NCBI GenBank assembly: GCA_963921825.1
Contig: OY997594.1
Location: 13,149,001 to 13,213,000, forward strand
DNA: 64,000 nt
Source: Erodium maritimum
Taxonomy: Eukaryota > Streptophyta > Magnoliopsida > Geraniales > Geraniaceae
Reading direction: 5' to 3'
The position numbers were made by a program, and so were the translations under genes. The number at the start of each line of letters is the position of its first letter. Position 1 is the stretch's first letter. The notes beneath the pieces were generated by a model. The model saw only the letters and a list, made by a program, of their open reading frames with translations, was not told the DNA's origin and ran no database searches. Of the stretch, positions 33,423-44,389 are shown piece by piece.

Positions 33423-34240
33423 ATGGAAAGTGTTCCCATGATTTCCCGAATAACCGATCACAAATTGACTGGACCCAATTATTTGGGTTGGTCAAAGAGT
33501 GTTCAAATATATTTGCGAAGTATTTCGAAGGATACTCAACTTGTTGATAACCCCTCGAGTGATGAAGAAGCAAAGAAAGAATGAGTGCATGATAATGCAC
33601 GTTTGTTCCTTCAAATTTGGAACTCTATTGATCCTGAACTGGTTAGTTTGATCAACCACTGTGAGTATGTGAAAGAATTAATGGATTATTTAGACTTTGT
33701 TTATTCTGGAAAAGGGAATGTTGCACGTATATATGATGTGTGCCAGAGCTTTTATCGTGCTGAGCAAGGAGACCAATCGCTACAAACTTATTTCATGAAC
33801 TTCAAAAAGACATATGAAGAACTAAATGCAGTGATGCCTTACAGAACATATGTTAGAGTTCAGCAAACACAACGAGAACAAATGACGACTATAAGCTTTC
33901 TTGCAGGACTCGACTCTCAGTTTGATTTAGCCAAATCTCATATCCTCTCTAGCTCAGAACTCATTTCATTGGTTGAGGTGTTTAGCAGGGTTAGATAACC
34001 AGAAAGGGGAAGTGTCATCTACCCCTCAGACTCATAATGCTCTAATTGGTCACTCACATGGTGCTTTTAATTCTCACTCGTATGGGAGAAACACTCACAG
34101 GGGAGGAGGACGGACAAGCAACCATGGCCATTGGGGTAATCGGAATTAGGAGACATGGGGAGTTGTCTGTTTTCATTGTAATGAACCCGGACATACCAAA
34201 AGATCATGTCCGAAGTTGCTCCCACGATCATTTGCGAATG
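33423..34240 (+). pseudogene. Copia gag
   Basis: ATG 33423 opens MESVPMISRITDHKLTGPNY (the N-terminal copia gag motif, continuing LGWSKSVQIYL). After 53 codons TGA at 33582-33584 replaces an expected Trp (KE-W-VHDNARLFLQIW). The UBN2-like core follows: LMDYLDFVYSGKGN, VCQSFYRAEQGDQSLQTYF and FLAGLDSQFDLAKSHIL. A frameshift near 33990 precedes the knuckle at about 34165-34215, which reads CFHCNEPGHTKRSC (C-x2-C-x4-H-x4-C). Gag forms the virus-like particle and binds genomic RNA; this copy cannot make a complete protein. Confidence 0.85.
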
Positions 34241-37200
34241 TTGCTACACCCTCTGATCGAACCATCACTATATTTGGAGCTGAGTATGATCGCTTCCGCC
34301 AGTACCAGGACACATTCACGCACTCATCTCACTCTGTCACCTCTGCCGCTGATTCAGGTAATCTACCTACGTGTCTCATTTCATCACAGTCTCCCTCTCG
34401 CTGGGTCCTTGATTCTGGTGCCATAGACCACATGACAGCTAACCCTACAATACTTGACACTTATGAACCTAATACTTCACATTCTTCAGTAACCTTAGCT
34501 GATGGTCCTGAGTGCCCTATTCTCGGGTCTGGGACATGCCACCTCACACAACCCATTTCCTTACCTTTTGTCTTGAGTTTACCTGGTTTAGCTTTCAATT
34601 TAATGTCCATAAGTAACGTTACCCGTGCCCTCAATTGTTATGTTTCATTTTGCCCTGATCATTATTTATTTCAGGATCTTTTGACGAAACATATTATTAG
34701 TAAAGGACATGAATCGGGGGGGGGGGGCTTTACATCATGAATACTGAAAGACCTGCTCCACTAGTTGCTTGCTCAACCTCTTTATCCTTGCTAGAAGCCC
34801 ATTGTCGTTTCAGACATCAATCCCTTCCAATTTTGAAGAAACTTTATCCCCAGTTTGAGAAGGTACAATCTTTCGATTATGAAGCATGTCGGTTTGCTAA
34901 ACATCATCTCCCCTCCACTCCTCGAGTTAAGAAGAGATTTTGTTCTCCTTTTGAACTAATTCATTCTGATGTTTGGGGTCCGTCACCTACTGTGTCTAAG
35001 ACTGGAGTCCAGTATTTTGTTTCCTTTATGGATGATTTTTCTCGAACTACATGGATTTATTTCATGAAAAATAGTTCTGAGTTATTTTCTCATTTTACTG
35101 CTTTTTGTGCTGAAGTACGAACACAGTTTGGTACTAATGTTTGCGTCTTGAGAAGTGATAATGCAAAGGAATACTTTTCAGAGCCATATACCACTTACAT
35201 GGATCAAAAGGACATCCTTCAGGAATCCTCATGTGTAGACACTCCATCCCAAAATGGTGTTGCTGAAAGAAAGAATAGACACCTTCTTAAAACTGCGAGA
35301 GCCCTTTTATTTCAGACTCATGTACCAAAATATTTTTGGGCCGACGCTGGCTCTACTTCATGTTTTCTCATTACTTCATGTTTTCTCATTAATCGTATGC
35401 CTTCATCTGTCCTTCAAGTGGACATCCCTTATCAGGTCCTATTTCCCACCAAACCCTTTTTTCTTATTTCCCCCCGTATCTTTGGAAGTATATGTTTTGT
35501 TCGTGATGTTCGTCTTAATCGTACGAAATTGGATCCGAAGTTTATAAAGTGTGTCTTTTTGGGGTACTCTCGTTTACAGAAAGGATATCGTTGTTATTGT
35601 CCTAATCTTCACAGATACCTAGTCTCCATTGATGTCACTTTTATGGAGCACAGTCCTTTCTTTTATTCTCCAATTCCTACCGATCCATGACGGGGCGAGA
35701 ACGATGAATTAGTTTACCACATCTTGCATCGAGCACCGGTTGTGCCTATACCACCACCTACCACATAGACACCAACCATTCCTGTTGTTGATCATACACC
35801 ACCCCTGCCGTCGCCACCACCTCCTCTGCCTATCCGTTATACTTATACCCGGCCACAGGCCCCTCCAGCTACATGTCTGGAGCCAAGTTCCTCTTCGTCA
35901 CCAGATCCTGATGATCTCCCATTCGCCCTCCGTAAAGGTAGACGAAAATGTACGTATCCTATCTCTTCTTTTGTGTCATATGATCACTTGTCTCCTTCAT
36001 CATGTTCTTTTATTGCCTCTCTTGACTCCGTTTCAATTCCCAAAACTGTTCATGAGGCATTGTCACATCCTGGTTGGCGTTCAGCGATGACAAAAGAGAT
36101 GAGTGCATTAGATACGAATGGTACTTAGTAGTTGGTTAAGCTGCCTCCCGAGATAAAGACTATTGGTTGTAAGTGGGTATTTTCTATTAAATTTAACTCT
36201 GATGGATCTGTAGCACGCCTTAAGGCTCATCTCGTGGCTAAAGGCTTTGCCCAAACCTATGGTGTGGACTACTCTGATACTTTCCCTCCTGTTGCTAAAT
36301 TGACTTATGTGCGATTATTTATCTATTTGGCAGCAACGTATGATTGGCCCCTACATCAACTTGATATAAAAAAATGCTTTCCTACATGGGGACTTGCATG
36401 AAGAAGTCTATATGGAGCAACCTTCTGGTTTTGTTGCTCATGGGGAGTGTGGATTGGTATGTCATCTTCAGAAGTCGTTATATGGACTCAAACAAAGTCC
36501 TCGAGCTTTGTTTGGAAAATTTAGTCAAGCAGTTGAAAAGTTTGGAATGAACAAGAGCAAGTCCGACCACTCTGTGTTCTACAAGCGCTCCCAAGCAAGT
36601 ATTATCCTTCTAGTGGCATATGTGGACGATATTGTTATTACTGGCAGTGACAACGTGGGTATCTCATCTTTGAAGACTTTTCTCCACGGCCAGTTCAGCA
36701 CCAAAGATATTGGAGCCTTGAAGTATTTTATAGGAGTAGAGGTATCAAGAAGCAAGAAAGGAATGTTCTTGTCTCAGAGAAAATATGTGCTGGATTTATT
36801 AACTGAAACTGGGAAGCTAGGAGTAAACCTTTTTCTGCACCAATGCTTCCGAACATGCAACTCATGAAAGAAGGGGAACTATTTGAGAATCCAGAGAGGT
36901 ACAGAAGAATTGTGGGGAAGCTGAACTATCTTACGGTAACTCGACCTGATATTGCATACTCGGTAAGTATTGTAAGTCAATTCATGTCCTCCCCTACAAT
37001 CGAACATTGGACTATCTTTGAACATATATTGGCATATCTGAAAGGAGCATATGGATGTGGTATACTCTAGCAAAACCACGGTCATACACATATAGAATGT
37101 TTTACAGATGCAAATTGGGCAGATCCAAGATTGATCGAACATCCACATCAGGTTATTGTGTGTTTGTTGGAGGAAATTTAGTCTCATGGGAGAGTAAGAA

Positions 37201-37570
37201 ACAAAACGTTGTCTCACGTTCCAGTGCTGAATCGGAATATAGAGCCATGGCTCAATCTGTTGCTGAGATAATGTGGATCTATCAACTACTTTCTGAACTT
37301 GATCTCAAAGTCTCAATGCCTGCAAAATTGTGGTGTGATAATCAAGCTGCTATTCATATTGCCTAAAAGCCCGTGTTTCATGAACGAACCAAGCATATTG
37401 AGATTGACCGCCTCTTCTTCCGTGAAAAGCTTCAGCAGGATTTGATTTCTACCGCGTATGTAAAGACCAGAGAACAATTAGGATATATGTTCACCAAAGC
37501 ACTTCCGGGTACTCGGGTTGACTACCTTTGTAACAAGATGGGCATGATTAACATCTATGCGTCAGATTGA
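34216..37570 (+). pseudogene. Copia pol (protease, integrase, RT, RNase H)
   Basis: The protease active site is WVLDSGAIDHMTANP (about 34403-34450). A poly(G) run at 34717-34726 shifts the frame. Next come HCRFRHQSLPILKKL and a C-x2-C partner with the first Cys changed to Tyr (DYEAC), then the integrase core with catalytic residues in HSDVWGP, RSDNAKEY and ERKNRHLL. RT starts in CKWVFSIKFNSDGSVARLK; a shift near 36376 splits NAFLHGDLHEEVYMEQP; the active site is YVDDIVITG (36618-36644). RNase H shows CFTDANWADPR across a shift, SSAESEYRAMAQ and a final KHIEIDRLFFREK, ending at 37570. Stops at 36127-36132 and several shifts make it non-functional. Confidence 0.9.
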
Positions 37571-37577
37571 GGGGGAG
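37566..37577 (+). other. Polypurine tract
   Basis: ATTGAGGGGGAG lies just before the 3' LTR start TGTAATAAATAAGG and serves as the plus-strand primer in this class. Confidence 0.8.
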
Positions 37578-37725
37578 TGTAATAAATAAGGTAGATTAAG
37601 AGTTCCTCATTAATGGAGCCACCATTAATGAGGTAGTTGAAGAGCTATGATAAGTGTGTATATATATATGTAGTTTCTATGTTCATTCTGATATGGTGAA
37701 TAAGAAAGATCTTCTTATTACAACA
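37578..37725 (+). repeat. 3' LTR (148 bp)
   Basis: Starts TGT, ends CAACA. Its last 70 or so bases repeat at 32763-32833 before the primer-binding site. It includes an internal inverted repeat, CTCATTAATGG/CCATTAATGAG, near 37607-37632. This is very short for a plant copia LTR. Confidence 0.85.
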
Positions 37726-38090
37726 ATAAGTAAGTAAAAACAAACATATTGTAAGTGGGAAAATGAAAAAGGCAAGACAGTTTCGGTGAAAACAAAAACA
37801 CTTGTTCTGTTATTATATCTAAGGGGAGGTTCATATGGATAGCACAAAAAGATCCAGAACTTTTCCTATTTAAATACAGGCGGGTTTGTATCGTCTACAT
37901 AACACGATGATCCCTTGTAGGAGATCCTTATATGGAAGAGAGGAGGATGTCAGGTTGTCGGAAAGGTATGGCTCCTCTGAAATATCCTGTAATACCCTCT
38001 ATAGATTCAACAAAAATGTTTAGCAGGCCCCGCCTCTAACCCCTCGAGTCCCCCCTCAACCATTATCATGACTTTAAAGTCTTATTTTTA
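37726..38090. other. Short intergenic stretch between copia and LINE relics
   Basis: No coding signal. It contains C-rich sequence near 38025-38065 and otherwise AT-rich sequence. Confidence 0.4.
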
Positions 38091-38094
38091 CTGA

Positions 38095-39410
38095 AAGTTG
38101 CGAATTTATTAAATATCAGAAATCATGATACATTGTAGTGCGTCTGGGAGGGACCCTGTCCACTGAAGAACAGGCTTGGAATGGGCTTTTCTTGCTAGCC
38201 AATGAGAAGTTCTGTTCGTAGTTCTTTTTACAAATTGAAGGGTAATCCTCTCATTGTAAGAAAGCATAAGACGGATATATCGTATGAAGGTCCTGACCGG
38301 AGATATCGGAGGTTCCCTTTTCATGATCATATTGATAAGGACCTAATCATCTGAGCGAATGATAAATGGGCCCGTCCCCAAACTGACCGTATTTCGAAGT
38401 GTTATAGCGATTGCACAAGCCCACACCATAATTGACGACCAACAACTAGGCAAAATTCCGTTTCTACGAGACAAACTACTCCATCTGCAACTTGGGCTAG
38501 AAGTCCCCAAGTAGATTGATTGGAATCTTGAGGTGGCCTAGTACATCGAGATGGCCACACGGGGGGAGGTAACCGGGCTGGTTCACCTTTTGTGTATGGT
38601 TCACGCCAATCCGTGAGATGGGCATGGGCCTCTGAGATCACCCCTAGGGCTACCGACGGAGCACCCCCCATTTCAGGGCGTTCCGAGCTTTCTAGATTTC
38701 CCAAAGGACAAATAGTATATTTGCAACCCGGTTCCGCAGTCCTTTGGTGTCAATTATCTCCCATCATTTCACAAATCCCAAAGTAGGGTCATAAGGGGGC
38801 ATCCCTCCAAACCGGGTTCAACATGTCTTCGCAAATCCACACCCCAGAAACAGATGGTCAATAGATTCCGGGGCCCTCCCGCAGATATCGCAAGTTGGCA
38901 CAATCGGGACATAGCGTCGATTTAGGTTTGTTGCAACCTGCAAAGCATCTGTGAGACACCTCCAAAGGAAGACCGTAGGCGTGGTGGGACCGGGATATCC
39001 CACATAGCTGACTAAGCCACCCGTGCTGTATTCTGACGAGCCTCATGTCGCGCCCCAGTCAATATTGAGTAATCGACCTTTGTGGAGTACAACCTCGTCC
39101 TCTCAGACGCTTAGTACCAAGTGTCTTTGTTCCGCAAGGTAGATAGTGTTATTTTGAAGATCTGATCCTTCTATTCTGCATCAAATAATCTAGAAAATAA
39201 AGGCACATCCCAACATCGGGACCCTTGGATCATTAAGCCTGCAACCAGTGCATCATCCAGAAAAGGGCATGTGGAAGCAATCTCCGGGTTGGGTCCCAAG
39301 AGCCATGGCGTTCCCCTGATCATCGTGTCTCGACCATCTCCAATGACTATCCTTAGTCCACCTCGTAGGAGGTCTTGGACGAAAAAATACTTGTTCACAT
39401 GAAACTGAGA
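38095..39410 (-). pseudogene. LINE 3' relic: RT-associated zinc finger and RNase H
   Basis: The minus strand reads, from high to low coordinates: FVQDLLRGGLRIVIGDGRDT with IRGTPWLLGP (39385-39290, the post-RT segment of plant L1 ORF2), then TPTVFLWRCLTDALQVATNL and CDICGRAPESIDHLFLGC (39000-38830, the zf-RVT domain). Last is FVKRTTNRTSHWLARKAHS (38250-38180, the final part of the RNase H domain). The frame changes at least twice, and the segment between is poorly preserved. RT proper is missing, so it is 5'-truncated, as most LINE copies are. An AT-rich tail near 38085-38110 could be its 3' end. Confidence 0.8.
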
Positions 39411-39990
39411 TTAACTCCTATTTTAATTTTTAACCTATAAGAAGCCTGTAGACGGAAAATAACGAACTTGTAGAACAAGCGATATATGACTTTAAAGTCT
39501 TAAATCACTAAATCAAGATTCTTCAATATAAATTTAAGGGGACCTATATTTAATTATTTAAAGAAAAAACATTAATATTCAGTTCGTTCGTGACCGTCCA
39601 ATCAAACTTTGACAAGTCATATCAAATGCACGCACCACTCTCACAGTAGCATATCTCACTCGTTCGTCCTCAACAACATCATCAGCCATCCACGTGGCCT
39701 TTTGTGTACTCAGCGTTATTCTCACGCAAACAAGGCGCATGGATATTCTTTTTTAAATTTTACAATAAAAATATTTTATCTGCTCGGATCCGATCTTTAC
39801 CGTCCATCCATCCCAACATCCAACGGTTGATACAAAACCCTAGGCCCAAAATTCCCCATTTTCAGCTCCGCCTATATACATCACGCCAGATCAATCAAAT
39901 CGGACTTCTTCTTGCTCGCACTACCTAGTACCGGCGTTTTCTGATCTTTCCATCTCCGTCTCTCTTCCGAATCTCCGCCGCGCAGCAGCC
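39411..39990 (+). promoter_or_regulatory. eIF5A promoter and 5' leader
   Basis: A telo-box AAACCCTA (39835-39842) is joined directly to a site II word GGCCCA (39843-39848). TATATA follows at 39873-39878, about 115 bases before the ATG. Telo-box plus site II is the usual pair in plant translation-apparatus genes and predicts expression in dividing cells. The rest up to 39411 is AT-rich spacer. Confidence 0.65.
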
Positions 39991-41589
39991 ATGTCGGACG
40001 AGGAGCACCAGTTCGAGTCCAAGGCCGATGCCGGAGCTTCGAAGACCTACCCTCAGCAGGCCGGAACCATCCGTAAGAACGGTTACCTCGTCATTAAGAA
40101 TCGTCCCTGCAAGGTCAGTTTATATCATCGATTTCCCTACCACCGTATTAGGTTTTATGTGGATCTGATTTCTAGAGATCGTTGGCGTGTTCGATTCAAT
40201 TATGTTGTTTTATGTCTATCTCTCCGGCGATTCGATCTATGATCTTACTTTCATGACGGTGATAAGTATTTTGTATCGCCAGATTGGTACTCGTTATTTG
40301 TTATTGCTCTTCTTTTCTGTAGCATCGACATGAATGTCTGATTTGCTTATCTATGCATTTCCGATTTAGTTGAAGAGAAAATTGCTTAATATTTTGGATT
40401 GGTAAATGGTATAGAATTGATATCTATGTGCGCTTTTGTTACTTGTTGAAAAGTACTAGTGTACCGGAACTTTATTGGTAGGTTACTGTCTATTTCTTGT
40501 TTGGTAGCTCAGAAAATTTGTTTTAGGTCTCCATTTTAGTATTAGTACTTTTAGTTGATGCTTTTTTACATGTAGTACATATTTGTGAGATTTACTTAGC
40601 TGAGCTTTTGATTTTCCCGAGAAGCTGACACCAGGATATCTTTCTTGCTCCAAATGTTTATTAAACTAATATTTTATCAGCTCTTTTCCTTTTTGATGTA
40701 AGCAAGTACCACCATGGCTTATTGAATGTTTGCTTTTACATTTTTAGACGATTCTGTATATATTTGTGTTCTCATGGATATGATTGTTTGCTTTTCCAAA
40801 TCAGGTTGTTGAGGTTTCCACTTCCAAAACTGGCAAGCACGGTCATGCTAAGTGTCACTTTGTTGCCATTGATATCTTCAACGGCAAGAAGCTCGAGGAT
40901 ATTGTTCCCTCCTCCCACAATTGTGATGTATGTGTTTCAGACTAATTACAGATATTTTGTTTAAATTTCATGTTTAGATGATGTGTTCACATCTTTAGTT
41001 TCTGTAGTATATATTAACCAGTGCCTTTTCAATGTACAAACAGGTTCCCCATGTCAACCGTACTGATTATCAGCTGATTGATATCTCTGAGGATGGATTT
41101 GTATGCCTAATATTCGACCTTTATTGTTGGGTTTTCTACTAAATCCTTATTCGTTACACTAATTCACACTAATATGTATGCTAGGTGAGTCTGCTCACTG
41201 AGAATGGTAACACCAAGGATGACCTTAGACTTCCAACCGATGACAGTCTGCTCACCCAGGTTAGATAAACTTTCAGCCCTTGAGCACATTTGTTTCTATC
41301 CATGAACTTATTTCATTGTAGACTGTATAGTATTTGTTTTAGCAGTTTCGTCAATATACTGTCAAGCAAAGTGACTATTTATAAGAGTTGATCAATGCTG
41401 TGACCTTTGGGGAACTAGCTAGGTTTAGCGTGGTCATTAGGATTACTAGTTATGGTAATGTAATTTATGGTTCTCTTTGCTGTGCAGATCAAGGATGGAT
41501 TTGCTGATGGAAAAGATTTGGTTGTGACTGTGATGTCTTCCATGGGAGAGGAGCAGATCTGTGCTCTGAAGGACATTGGCCCCAAGTAA
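39991..41589 (+). CDS. eIF5A: Eukaryotic translation initiation factor 5A, 5 exons
   Basis: Exons 39991-40113, 40805-40927, 41044-41100, 41185-41259 and 41488-41589 join in frame (all phase 0) to 159 residues, the normal plant length. It begins [20 protein letters not shown]. The hypusination loop is [12 protein letters not shown], and the modified lysine is Lys52 in TGKHG (Lys50 in human numbering). The C-terminal OB-fold domain includes [11 protein letters not shown] and [18 protein letters not shown]. Deoxyhypusine synthase and hydroxylase modify the lysine; the factor binds the ribosome near the E site and helps translate proline-rich stretches and terminate. All key residues are present. 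The long first intron (691 bp) after a short exon is typical and may enhance expression. Clearly functional. Confidence 0.97.
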
Positions 41590-42418
41590 ATGGCTGTGTT
41601 TTATGTGGATGCGTAGAGGCCATGGAATTATGAAGTATGAAGTCAAACAAATATTGTTCTCATGTTTTGTGTGATGTCTCATGGTTTTCAATTTAGATCT
41701 TCCTATTAATTTGTGTCATGTTTGGATAAGTGAAACAGTAGTAACTGGTCTCTCTCCTATTATACTTTTCTGGTTCAATCCAAGAAAAGGGTAAAAAGTG
41801 TTAGGTGGCCTTGACAACTCTTTTATGTTTGGAATTTGGTCTGAAAAATGTGAATTCATCTTCTGTTGGTGATAAATCCTTGCCTCTATGTGATATGAGC
41901 GGTTAATAATTCCAGTGTTCACTGTAATTATATTTATTCAATTCTTGACTTCTATTATTGTTTATGCAGTTCATGTCACATTTTCTTGCAGGTAATATTT
42001 CTTGTGTTCCAAAATGTTTGTAATGAAGTTAGTTAGGCCTCCAAGTTCATTCTTTTGTTTTGTAATGCACAAAGAACATGAACAGGCTTTCGGAAGAAAA
42101 TTAAATAGGGTCTGGACCATTTGATCGTGAAGGTTCCACTTCACAGATAGTGAATAAATTTGTACAGTTTTGAAAGTAGTTTATCAAATAGTAAAATAAG
42201 CTCGTCTTGAGTCCCTTGTTTGCCTGTTCTATGTTTGCTCTTCTCATATCTTTACTTGTCTCTCTCCAAGGTAAGTGACGATGCAACTCCCTCTCTTCTC
42301 TTCTCTTCACTCCCTTCGTCGGTGATTGGCCGAGGATTGCTGCCTCTACTCCCATCTCCTCCACCCTCTATTTCTCTTTCATCTATCTTCTATCTCCTCC
42401 TTTCACCGTAACTATTAG
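41590..42418. other. eIF5A 3' UTR and spacer
   Basis: The first 200-400 bases are probably 3' untranslated sequence. Beyond about 42000 a pyrimidine-rich stretch with TCTCTTC repeats (42280-42410) leads into the next LINE ORF1 copy and may be its 5' region. Confidence 0.45.
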
Positions 42419-43800
42419 AATCGATCTTGAGAGCAAGGCCGAGCTCCCACCGCCCATCCACAAGCTCGAATACAACTCCAACGACCTTCAACTTCTTCTA
42501 GAGTCACTTGAGGATCTCCAAACCAAACTCACCAAGATGTCCGTCGGGGAAGAACGAACGAGTACTTGGATGAGGATAATGTCATCATTAAGATCCCGAC
42601 AAACACGGTTCGAGCCGTTGACGATGCTAGGTACTGGTATGCCCTCGTCGACCATCTCCTTATCGATAAACGGGTAATGCCTAGAGCCCTTTGTGGATTA
42701 ATAGCTACTGCTTGGGACGTTCGGGGTCTGGTCATCCAGCCCCTCACAAATCGCATTATGTCCTTCCCGTCCCAAGACTCCCTGGACGATATTCGGGCCA
42801 GGGAGCCATGATGGTCTTACTCCTCATGTCGTTGCCACCAAGAACCCAGCCGGGAACCCTTGTTTTCCGTCATGTTTGCATGGTCGTGAGAGCCTCCGAT
42901 ACTCCGGTTGTGACTCGAACATCGTAGGTGAGAGACTTCATTATCTCCAACCTGAGTAAGGAAGTTCAAATCGGAGCTCAAACTCAACGGTGGGGATGGA
43001 ATATCTTCATATGGTTCCAGGTGGAGTTGGACGCCACCACACCCCTCCGAGGATATCTCCGTCTTCGATTTGAGGGTTTCAAGAATCCCATTATCGTCCG
43101 ACTTCAATATGTAAAACTACTGGACTTTTGCTACCGTTGTGGACGATTAGTCCACCTAAACATGGGTTGCATGGCGGTTTATTAGGAGTAGAGCGGTATG
43201 CAACAAGATTTTCTGATGCACTCCGAGCCCAGTGGCTATGATGGCTGCTTCCGATTTGATTGGGAAGCAACGTTACCACCGACTTCAGGCTAGACCCTCA
43301 AGATTTCAAGAGGGATGGCTGCCACTTCGGACCCACCTGCCACGGTGGCATCACCGAAAATCTCCTGAGAGAAAGTCCATAATCCAACACCAGTCATACC
43401 TTAGGGATCATATTCTCAAAATAAGAGATCAAAGGAAATCTAACCTACAGTCTTACCTAATTTACAAGTATGTAGGTGTGTCTCGCCGTTGGAATTGGGA
43501 GGAAGGGATCATAGTACTTAACTCGTCTCTAAACTTATCTGACATACAATCTTGTCTAACCTATGTCATCCAATCATTTTGGCAACCCTGTAGGTAGACC
43601 CTAATTCGGTGGTACCGCTTAAGATGCCTCTCCCACCAACACCTCCATCACATTTATGCCGTAGTTGGCCCGTCTCAAAGATGAGTCATGAGACACCTCA
43701 ACAAGGGGGTCGATTTGACCCACCGAGGCAGAACAAGAAGAGAGAACCATCCTCAAAAACCCCTATGCGGAACCCCGCCGATCCAAGAATGTAAAAGAAC
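42419..43800 (+). pseudogene. LINE ORF1-type relic, copy C
   Basis: In changing frames it reads DLESKAELPPPIHKLEY and DLQLLLESLEDLQTKL (42424-42535), then a DUF4283-like block: MPRALCGLIATAWDVRGLVI and NRIMSFPSQDSLDDIRAREP (42680-42810). A further block (42928-43165) has DATTPLRGYLRLRFEGFKNP, IIVRLQYVKLLDFC and the knuckle FCYRCGRLVHLNMGC, C-x2-C-x4-H-x4-C. The N-terminal half and the knuckle are in different frames, and a stop follows the knuckle at once. No reverse transcriptase is found before 44380. The 3' end is unclear, somewhere up to about 44200, without a clean poly(A). Confidence 0.75.
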
Positions 43801-44389
43801 TCGCATTGTAGAAAGCTAAGCGAGTCGTAGACCTAAAGGACATAATCTAGAAAAAGGTGTTCGAGCTGATGGATGTCGCCTCAAATGCAAAGGAAAACTA
43901 CCATCCCTCATCCTCCATATTATCGACGAAGGCTTCAAAACAACCTCGTCGGAAACCACGCTTGACGGCTACAAAGGTGAGTGGATCCTAGAATTACCCT
44001 CTCAACCCGCGTGTAGGGCCATCTAACCATGTCATGTTCCTAGGGACGACGTATCTAGCCTACCAATAAGCCAAGACAACTACGTATATGAGTATTTAGA
44101 TCCTTGGTGTTTATTGTTCTTATCTACTGCTTGTATTGTATCTCTTTTAATGTGTACAATAAGAGTTGGATTTGTAGTCTAAGATGTCAGTACACATATC
44201 CTTGATGAAAGACGCAGACTAAAATATCGATTATATGATAACTATCCCATTATGTTTACATTCGACAACAATATTAATGATGATTAATTTCATCTAAAAA
44301 AGCAAATTAAGTTGGTACAATCTCTGTTCACTTGTATGTTTGATTAAAATGATTAATTTTGAGAAGAACAGGTACTATTATTACTGGAA

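Larger units (their letters stand above)
32755..37725 (+). mobile_element. Ty1/copia retrotransposon, decayed, 5' LTR truncated
   Basis: The order is LTR remnant, primer-binding site, gag, knuckle, protease, GAG-pre-integrase, integrase, RT, RNase H, polypurine tract, 3' LTR. Integrase before RT defines copia. The 3' LTR (37578-37725, 148 bp) matches only the last 70-75 bases before the primer-binding site, so the 5' LTR is truncated or replaced at its left end. It inserted next to, or into, the DUF1985 pseudogene. Frames are broken in many places, and no target duplication is readable because the left end is lost. Confidence 0.9.
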
